From CAYQDF01 sp964416175 (GTDB lineage Bacteria > Chloroflexota > Anaerolineae > Anaerolineales > UBA4823): 22,231 bases of DNA. Shown here in pieces: positions 16,546 through 22,231 of the stretch (the first letter of the stretch is position 1; each line of letters begins with the position of its first letter). The translations under genes were made by a program, and so were the position numbers. Under the pieces are notes generated by a model. It saw only the letters and a program-made list of their open reading frames with translations. It made no database searches and was not told the DNA's origin. The stretch covers positions 1-22,231 of the forward strand of contig CAYQDF010000049.1 of assembly GCA_964416175.1 (NCBI GenBank). Direction: 5' to 3'.

Positions 16546-16566
16546 GCCTGATGAAGGATTCGGGGG

Positions 16567-16609
16567 GCTCCCACAGAGTGGTCCGACACCTGTGGGAGCT
16601 CTTTACTTA
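16567..16609 (+). terminator. Intrinsic terminator after the giant secreted protein
   Basis: A perfect 10-bp stem, GCTCCCACAG (16567-16576) with CTGTGGGAGC (16590-16599), can extend inward by GTG/CAC past one bulged A to a six-base loop. It is followed by TCTTTACTT, a moderate T tract. It lies 22 bases after the stop codon and should separate the partner-switch operon from the cyclase gene. Confidence 0.75.
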
Positions 16610-16644
16610 ACCAGGCACATGGGCGAAGATAACACAGTTCGATA

Positions 16645-19600
16645 ATGGAAACCTTAGCCGCTTATATCCCCATGGACCGCCAGCAGTCGCTGGTGTCCGG
16701 CGTGGACCTGCCAGAAAGGATGTCGGGGACGGCGTTGTTTGCCGATATCTCCGGGTTCACCCCGCTGACGGAAGCCCTGGCGCTGGAATTCGGTCCCCAG
16801 CGCGGTGCAGAGGAGCTCACCCTGTACCTGAACCGGGTCTTTACGGCTTTGATCGCCGAGGTGGACCGGTACCACGGCAGCGTGGTCAGCTTCAGCGGAG
16901 ACGCCATCACCTGCTGGTTTGGCGGGGACAGCTCTCCAGAGGCAGTGCCCGCCAGCCTGGGCGCAGATCTGTCGTCGACCGCCAGCCGGGGAGCCGCATG
17001 CGCCCTCGCCATGCAGGCGGCGATGCGCGCGCTGGATTCCATCACCATCCCCTCGGGCAGTCAGCAGCGGGAGATTACCCTGGCGATGAAGGCGGCGCTG
17101 GCTACCGGCAGCGTCCGCCGGTTCCTGGTGGGCGACCCCGCTCTGCAGCAGATCGACACGCTGGCCGGCTCCCTGGTCGACCGGCTGGCCGAGGCCGAAC
17201 ACCAAGCTGGCAAAGGTGAAATCCTGATAGACCCAGAGACCTGCGAGGCCCTGGCCGGATCGGCACGCATTGGGGAATGGCGGGATAGCGAGACCGGCCA
17301 GAGTTTCGCGGTCCTGACCGGCCTATCAACACGGGTCGGTCCGCGCCCCTGGCCGGAGATCCCCGCCGGGGTGATCGACGCCAGGGCCGCCCGCCCCTGG
17401 TTGCTGCCGGCCGTCTACGAACGGCTCCAGGCTGGACAGGGAGAATTCCTGGCCGAGCTGCGCCCTGGCGTGTCATTCTTCCTGCGCTTCAGCGGGATCG
17501 ACTTCGAATCCGACCCCTTTGCAGGGGAAAAGCTCGATAAATACCTGCGCCAGATCCAGCAAAGCCTGGCGCGCTACGAAGCTTCCCTGGTGCAACTGAC
17601 GATTGGCGACAAGGGCAGCTACCTCCAGGCGGCTTTTGGAGCACCGGTCGCCCACGAAGATGACCCCCGCCGGGCGCTGGCGGTTGCCCTGGAACTGAAG
17701 AATCTCCAGGTCGAGTTCATCACGAGCGTCCAGTTCGGGATCAGCAAAGGGCGCATGCGGACGGGGGCGTACGGCGGGCCAAACCGCCGTACCTACGGCA
17801 TAATGGGTGACGATGTCAACCTGGCAGCACGCCTGATGCAAGCCGCCCGGCCCGGGCAGATCCTGGTCAGCACGAGCATCTGCCAGGGCATTGAGGATGA
17901 TTACCTGTGGGAAGAACTGCCTCCCCTGAAGGTCAAAGGCAAGAGCAAACCTGTCCAGGTCTTCGGGCTGCTGGGATACAAGACGGTTCGGGGTTCGCAG
18001 CTGCGGGCGCCAAGGTACTCCCTGCCCATGGTGGGCCGACAGGAGGCATTGGCGCAGATCGAGGAGCAGGTTCAGGCAGCCAGGGCGGGGCAGGGAAGAA
18101 TGGTGGGGATTACAGGCGAAGCCGGGGTTGGCAAGTCTCGCCTGGTCGCCGAAGCCATCCGGCTGGCGAACGAACACGGTTTCACCGGCTTCAGCGGGGA
18201 ATGCCAGTCATTCGGCACGAACATCAGCTACCTGGTCTGGGGGGATATCTGGCGGGGGTATTGGGGGCTCGACCTATCTGTTCCCGTCGGCGACCAGGTC
18301 CGCCGGTTGGAGGAGGAGATCACCAGGACCGATCCGGCGCTGGCGGCGCGGCTCCCTCTGCTGGGCGCCCTGCTCAACCTGCCCATCCCGGACAACGACC
18401 TGACCGCCTCTTTCGACGCCAAGCTGCGCAAGGCCTCTCTCGAATCGCTGCTGGTTGACTACCTGCGGGCCCGCAGATCGGACCAGCCGCTCCTCTTCGT
18501 GCTCGATGACTGCCAGTGGATCGACCCGCTCTCTCACGACCTGTTGGAGGTGATCGGGCGCGCCACGCAAAACCTGCCCGTGCTGATCCTGATGGCTTAC
18601 CGCTCGCCGCTGCCGGACAGGCTGGCTGCGCCTCGCGTCAGTCTGCTGCCCCATTTCACCCAAATTGAACTGGCTGAGTTCTCGGCTGAGGAGGCCGAAC
18701 AGCTTATCACGCTCAAATTGAAGGACCTGTTCGGGCCGGCAAGCCAGGCGCCAGCTGGACTTATGCGCCTGATCACCAGCCGGGCCGAGGGAAACCCCTT
18801 CTACATCGAAGAGATCCTGAATTACCTGCGCGACCGGGCAGCCGCGCTGCCGGATCCCACCGCTCTCGATTCGCTCGACCTGCCAGCCAGCCTGCACAGC
18901 CTGATCCTGAGCCGCATCGACCAGCTGACCGAGAGCCAGAAAACCATCCTGAAAGTGGCCAGCGTGATCGGTCGCCTGTTCCGGGCTGCCATGCTCTGGG
19001 GGACCTACCCCTCGCTGGGTGAGCCGGCCAGGGTCATCGCCGACCTGGACCGCATGGTCAGGCTGGACCTCGTCTCCCAGGATGCCCCAGAACCTGAGCT
19101 GGTCTATCTCTTCAAGCATATCCTCACCCAGGAAGTCGCGTACGAAAGCCTCCCGTTTGCCACCCGCTCGGCCCTCCACGGACAGATCGGTGCGTACATC
19201 GAGCGCACTTACCCGGGAACCCTGGATCAATATATCGACCTGCTTGCCTTCCACTACGACCGGGGAGAAGACGCCCAGAAAAGGGAAGAATACTTGCTGA
19301 AGGCCGGAGAGGCCGCCCAGCGAAACTACGCCAACGCAGCTGCCATCGATTATTACCAGCGCGCCCTGCCCCTGCTGACCGAGGCCGGAAGGATCCCAGT
19401 GCTTTTGAAATTGGGCAAGGTCCTGGAGCTGGTTGGGAAGTGGGATGAGGCTGGCGAGCGATACCTGGAAGCGCTGCAGCTCGCAGACCGGCTGGAGGAC
19501 CGCCACGCCCGCGCCTGGAGCGTCACAGCTCACGGAGACCTTTTAAGGAAATTGGGCAGGTACGACGAAGCGGAGACCTGGCTGGCGCAGGCTCTCTACA

Positions 19601-20367
19601 CTTTCGAGGACCTGAGCGACGAGGCCGGGATCGGCCAGGCACTCCATTACGCGGGCACGCTGGCCGCCCAGCAGGGTGACTACGAACAGGCGCGCCTACT
19701 CTACGAGCAGAGCCTGGCGATCCGCCGGAAGCTGGGCGACCGGCCGCAGATTGCCAGCCTGCTCAGCAACCTGGGCATCATCGCCCGCCTGCGCGGCGAC
19801 GCCCGCGAGGCGCGCGCCCTGCACGAGGAAGGCCTGGCGATCCGCCGGCAGCTGGGCGACAAGTGGGCGATAGCCGTTTCGCTGAACAACCTTGGCAACG
19901 TCGCCCTCGACGAGGAGAACCTGGACGAAGCGCAGGCGCGGCTGGAGGAAGCCCTCGCCCTTCAGCGGGAGGTCGGCGACCGCTGGTCCGTCGCCAACGC
20001 TTTCAACAACCTGGGCAACCTGGCCCGCACCCAGGGCGATTATCCCCGGGCGAAGGGGCTCTACAACCTGAGTCTGGAGATCTACCAGGAGTTTGGCGAC
20101 CGACGCGCCCTGGCGTATCTGCTGGAGGATATGGGCGGGCTAGCCGCGCTGGAAGACCGGCCGCGGCGCGCTCTTCGCCTGGTCGGGAGCGCCTCCGCGC
20201 TGCGCCAGGAAATCGGCTCCCCGCTCTCGGCGAAGGAGCAGGAGGCCCTCGACCGGCTGCTAGAGAACGCCCACCGGGAGCTGGACGAGCTCGCTCAGGC
20301 CGTCGCCTTCGGTGAAGGGCGCTCGATGACGGCAGAAGAAGCGATCAGATACGCGCGCAAGGATTAA
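16645..20367 (+). CDS. Tandem class III cyclase domains + AAA ATPase + TPR signalling protein
   Basis: This 1240-aa cytoplasmic protein starts with a class III nucleotide cyclase domain (about 25-230) carrying metal-binding D34 (LFADISGFT) and D86 (SFSGDAI). A second cyclase domain (about 270-440) has R281 where the first metal Asp should be, but keeps N392 and R396 in GDDVNLAARL. Then comes an AAA/STAND-type ATPase with Walker A GEAGVGKS (491-498) and Walker B VLDD (D621/D622). At least six TPR-like units (about 915-1180, for example ALHYAGTLAAQQGDYEQARLLYEQSL) close the protein. The architecture is a known large signalling family in Chloroflexota and others; domains together should form one cyclase site regulated by a nucleotide-driven switch and protein-binding TPRs. 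Adenine-specifying residues are not canonical, so the product nucleotide is uncertain. The Shine-Dalgarno is weak, and no clear promoter follows the preceding terminator. Confidence 0.92.
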   Translation: METLAAYIPMDRQQSLVSGVDLPERMSGTALFADISGFTPLTEALALEFGPQRGAEELTLYLNRVFTALIAEVDRYHGSVVSFSGDAITCWFGGDSSPEAVPASLGADLSSTASRGAACALAMQAAMRALDSITIPSGSQQREITLAMKAALATGSVRRFLVGDPALQQIDTLAGSLVDRLAEAEHQAGKGEILIDPETCEALAGSARIGEWRDSETGQSFAVLTGLSTRVGPRPWPEIPAGVIDARAARPWLLPAVYERLQAGQGEFLAELRPGVSFFLRFSGIDFESDPFAGEKLDKYLRQIQQSLARYEASLVQLTIGDKGSYLQAAFGAPVAHEDDPRRALAVALELKNLQVEFITSVQFGISKGRMRTGAYGGPNRRTYGIMGDDVNLAARLMQAARPGQILVSTSICQGIEDDYLWEELPPLKVKGKSKPVQVFGLLGYKTVRGSQLRAPRYSLPMVGRQEALAQIEEQVQAARAGQGRMVGITGEAGVGKSRLVAEAIRLANEHGFTGFSGECQSFGTNISYLVWGDIWRGYWGLDLSVPVGDQVRRLEEEITRTDPALAARLPLLGALLNLPIPDNDLTASFDAKLRKASLESLLVDYLRARRSDQPLLFVLDDCQWIDPLSHDLLEVIGRATQNLPVLILMAYRSPLPDRLAAPRVSLLPHFTQIELAEFSAEEAEQLITLKLKDLFGPASQAPAGLMRLITSRAEGNPFYIEEILNYLRDRAAALPDPTALDSLDLPASLHSLILSRIDQLTESQKTILKVASVIGRLFRAAMLWGTYPSLGEPARVIADLDRMVRLDLVSQDAPEPELVYLFKHILTQEVAYESLPFATRSALHGQIGAYIERTYPGTLDQYIDLLAFHYDRGEDAQKREEYLLKAGEAAQRNYANAAAIDYYQRALPLLTEAGRIPVLLKLGKVLELVGKWDEAGERYLEALQLADRLEDRHARAWSVTAHGDLLRKLGRYDEAETWLAQALYTFEDLSDEAGIGQALHYAGTLAAQQGDYEQARLLYEQSLAIRRKLGDRPQIASLLSNLGIIARLRGDAREARALHEEGLAIRRQLGDKWAIAVSLNNLGNVALDEENLDEAQARLEEALALQREVGDRWSVANAFNNLGNLARTQGDYPRAKGLYNLSLEIYQEFGDRRALAYLLEDMGGLAALEDRPRRALRLVGSASALRQEIGSPLSAKEQEALDRLLENAHRELDELAQAVAFGEGRSMTAEEAIRYARKD

Positions 20368-20498
20368 AGACGCCTCCGCTCAGAATCCCCGCCTAAAAGG
20401 GTTTGTTTCTTTTGTCCGATTGACCTTTGGAGCAGTGTGCCGCATGATTTTTACAATGAGCACTTACGGTAATCCGACGCCCCTGGCGGAAATTTAAC

Positions 20499-20528
20499 TT
20501 GACTCCTGCCCCTCATCGGGAGTACAAT
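20499..20528 (+). promoter_or_regulatory. Sigma-70-type promoter of the ribozyme transcript
   Basis: TTGACT (20499-20504) and TACAAT (20523-20528) are each five of six matches to consensus, separated by 18 bases. Transcription would begin near 20535, about 30 bases before the predicted ribozyme cleavage site. The preceding 130 bases after the cyclase stop hold no gene or convincing terminator. Confidence 0.75.
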
Positions 20529-20559
20529 AGACCAACTTTGCAACCGAATAGCCGGGGAA

Positions 20560-20764
20560 CGTTAGCGCAAGGCCCTTGCCCCAGGCAAGGGTGACGAGGT
20601 GGAGGTTCCTCGCCGCAAGGCGGGGCTAATCCCGAACAGGGAGAAAATCGAAGGGTCAGCGGATGCCTCCCGGGACAGCCACGTCCCGCGTACCCCCTCC
20701 GGAAAGCGGTGCGACAAACCGGGCCGGGCAACCGGACGACAAAACGCAGCGCTGTGGCCGCCAC
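20560..20764 (+). ncRNA. glmS-class (glucosamine-6-phosphate-activated) self-cleaving ribozyme
   Basis: The RNA follows the glmS ribozyme in order. TTAGCGC at 20562-20568 gives predicted cleavage between A20564 and G20565. Next is the P1-like hairpin CCCTTGCC/GGCAAGGG (20573-20591), then core TGACGAGGTGGAGGTT (20592-20607). ATCGA (20647-20651) is followed at the same distance as in Bacillus by GCGGATGCCTCCCGG (20659-20673). P2 pairs GGAGG (20601-20605) with CCTCC (20666-20670). P3 is CGGGAC/GTCCCG (20671-20688), and a P4-like stem CCGG/CCGG closes a GCAA tetraloop (20724-20735) before GACAAA (20738-20743). In characterised cases glucosamine-6-phosphate is the cofactor for cleavage and lowers expression of glmS. 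Oddly, about 36 extra bases with two hairpins sit between the core and ATCGA, and the next gene is not glmS. The 3' boundary is approximate. Confidence 0.85.
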
Positions 20765-20834
20765 AATCTGTTCGACAGGTTGGGCGCGCAGTATCGTGGA
20801 GGGGCGGTCCCTGCCGCTGTTGTTCAACATAGAT

Positions 20835-20860
20835 GGACACGCCCGCGCGTGTCCTTTTTA
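20835..20860 (+). terminator. Strong intrinsic terminator after the ribozyme
   Basis: GGACACGC (20835-20842) and GCGTGTCC (20847-20854) form a perfect 8-bp stem with a CCGC loop, followed directly by TTTTTA. It closes a transcript of about 325 nt that starts at the 20499 promoter. It lies 57 bases before the next ATG, so any expression of that gene from the ribozyme promoter requires read-through. Confidence 0.88.
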
Positions 20861-20916
20861 CTTATTTAATTCGTGTTCTTGTTGGTTAAGTTTACTCCAA
20901 TTAATCAGTGAGGCAC

Positions 20917-22231
20917 ATGCAATCACACGGTCGGTATCATATAGCCATCGCCCCCGCGCCCGCTCCACCGGGCGGCTATCCGGCGCAATTCCACCTCGAC
21001 GACGGCGGCGCCTACGTCAAGTATGGGCACACCGTGTTCCTCGGCAGCTCGCAGCGCGGCGACGAACACTGGACGGCGGAGGTCATCACCCAGACCTGGT
21101 ACATGGCGGAGACCGGGCGCATCCCGATCTCCGGCGCGGGATACGGGGGGAAGTTTGCCGGCTTCGGCTTCGAGGGCATCTGGCTGGACATGAGCGAGAT
21201 CGTCCGCCCCACCCGCGACGGCATCCATGGTCGGGAATACATCTCCACCCAGGTCGACCTGGGCGGGGGCCTCGACTCCCTGGAGTTCACCACCGATGGA
21301 CGCCTGGCCTCCGCGCTGCCGCCCGCCGTGCGCCTGCCTGTGCCCCTGATCTTCAACCCCCTGCCCATCCCCCTTACCGGGCGCGGGGCGATTCAGGCAG
21401 TGGCCGCTGCCGCCTACCGCCTGGGGACCCTCTCATTGATCGAAGCCCAGGACTACGATGCAGACCTCTCTGATTATTTCGGGGCGGTGGCGCTGCGCGG
21501 CTCCTACTCATCCCTGACCGAGCTGCCTCCCGGCTGGATTCCGAATTACCTGGAGATCGAGGAAGAGGACTTGTCCGGCGTCGCAGCGCATTTCGACAAA
21601 CTGCACAGCCGCTATCCCGAGGCCGTGGTCGCCGCCCGCCTGCCGCTGGGCGAGGAAGCCGCCGATCGGGCAGTCGAATGGGTCCAGGCTGGCGTGCCTG
21701 TGATTCACCTCCACGCCGACGAGGTGGGCATGGACCTGGACGGGCGAGCGCTCCCAGAATCCCTGCACGCGGTGCACACCCACCTGGTGGGCGAGGGAAT
21801 CCGCGACCGCGTCGCCCTGGTCGTCAGCGGAGGGATCGCCGCCGCGGAGCATGTCGCCAAGGCCATCGCCTGCGGCGCGGACCTGATCGCGGTCGATTTC
21901 ATCCTGCAGGTCGCCTGGGGCTGCGCCCTGTGGGCGGACAAAGGCCGCTGCCCTGCCGAGCACGATCCGATCGACCCGGAGTGGGGCGCCCACCGGATAG
22001 TCAACCTGGTCAACGCCTGGCGCGACCAGCTCCTGGAGGCCCTCGGCGCCATGGGCATGCGCGAGGTGCGCCGCCTGCGCGGCGAGGTCGGGCGCACCAT
22101 CTGGCACGCCACAGAGGAGGCGGGATTCCGCGCCATCCTGGGCGGTCGCGCTCCGCTCGCCCGCCATCGCCGCCGCTCGCAGCCCAAGGGCGGGGAGGGC
22201 GACTTCCGCTGGCCGACCGCCCTGCTCCTGG
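20917..22231 (+). CDS. Glutamate synthase-like FMN-barrel protein (3' end outside window)
   Basis: An open frame from ATG 20917 (MQSHGRYHIAIAPAPAPPGG) runs 438 codons to the window end without a stop. The second half resembles the FMN-binding synthase domain of glutamate synthase. PVPLIFNPLPIPLTGRG is followed by VAAAAYRLGTLSL; later VVSGGIAAAEHVAKAIACGADLIAVD (serine at residue 304) matches the phosphate-binding GG-x-HV-KA-CGAD segment, and WGCALWADKGRCP the cysteine-bearing loop after it. Only two of the three cysteines expected for the 3Fe-4S cluster are visible, and there is no N-terminal glutamine amidotransferase domain. It is therefore a relative, not a classical GltB. GTGAGG sits three bases before the ATG, rather close. 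Codon use is very GC-rich. The reaction is unknown; a barrel oxidoreductase or amidotransfer-linked enzyme is likely. Confidence 0.65.
   Translation, partial: MQSHGRYHIAIAPAPAPPGGYPAQFHLDDGGAYVKYGHTVFLGSSQRGDEHWTAEVITQTWYMAETGRIPISGAGYGGKFAGFGFEGIWLDMSEIVRPTRDGIHGREYISTQVDLGGGLDSLEFTTDGRLASALPPAVRLPVPLIFNPLPIPLTGRGAIQAVAAAAYRLGTLSLIEAQDYDADLSDYFGAVALRGSYSSLTELPPGWIPNYLEIEEEDLSGVAAHFDKLHSRYPEAVVAARLPLGEEAADRAVEWVQAGVPVIHLHADEVGMDLDGRALPESLHAVHTHLVGEGIRDRVALVVSGGIAAAEHVAKAIACGADLIAVDFILQVAWGCALWADKGRCPAEHDPIDPEWGAHRIVNLVNAWRDQLLEALGAMGMREVRRLRGEVGRTIWHATEEAGFRAILGGRAPLARHRRRSQPKGGEGDFRWPTALLL

Noticed and set aside
16619..16645. Eight-codon frame MGEDNTVR whose TAA overlaps the cyclase ATG (TAATG)
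   Set aside because: It lacks a clear Shine-Dalgarno and is part of an out-of-frame open stretch running from the preceding gene; translational coupling is possible but not supported.
20423..20457. TTGACC and TACAAT just after the cyclase gene
   Set aside because: The hexamers are about 23 or more bases apart, outside the workable spacing range.
21508..22187. Minus-strand frames of 160-219 aa near the window end
   Set aside because: They lie opposite the glutamate-synthase-like gene in very GC-rich DNA, where antisense frames stay open by chance; they show no recognisable motifs.

Overview
The window is GC-rich bacterial chromosomal DNA. Three things make me infer a member of the Chloroflexota, probably Anaerolineae-like: a cyclase-AAA-TPR giant, a secreted CSLREA/FSPD-repeat protein with a clan CD peptidase domain, and a short stand-alone elongation-factor-like protein. 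This assignment rests on gene content and style, not on a marker gene. No rRNA, tRNA, insertion sequence or CRISPR array was seen.

Bases 1-9092 are all minus strand. Read in the direction of transcription, they begin with a radical SAM enzyme followed closely by an 86-aa EF-Tu-domain-2-like protein. A well-formed promoter (7792-7820) then drives a tandem universal stress protein and a small cysteine-rich protein, with a possible 55-aa leader ORF. Next comes a tightly overlapping cassette: a membrane PAS histidine kinase, a four-part protein (response regulator receiver, HAD phosphatase, HerA/DUF87-type ATPase, DUF5752-like tail) and an AIR-synthase/HypE-like protein. An MFS transporter and the N-terminal part of a rhodanese-type sulfurtransferase complete the block.

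Bases 9256-16600 form a plus-strand operon with an extended -10 promoter at its head and a hairpin terminator at its end. It encodes an RsbW-like ATP-binding protein, a STAS antagonist and a 2089-aa secreted protein. That protein has beta-helix CSLREA modules, a PPC-like domain interrupted by 19 FSPD(I/V/N) pentapeptides, a gingipain-like (C25) cysteine peptidase domain and Ig-like modules. The order suggests a partner-switching pair linked to surface proteolysis or adhesion.

Bases 16645-20367 encode a 1240-aa signalling protein with two complementary half-active class III cyclase domains, an AAA ATPase and TPRs.

The most striking element is at about 20499-20859: a promoter, an RNA with the core sequences of the glmS (glucosamine-6-phosphate) self-cleaving ribozyme, and a strong intrinsic terminator. 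The next gene (20917 to the window end) is not glmS but a glutamate-synthase-like FMN barrel protein. The ribozyme carries an extra insertion of about 36 nt with two hairpins. A glmS-class ribozyme as its own short transcription unit, away from glmS, is the best candidate here for something not previously described.
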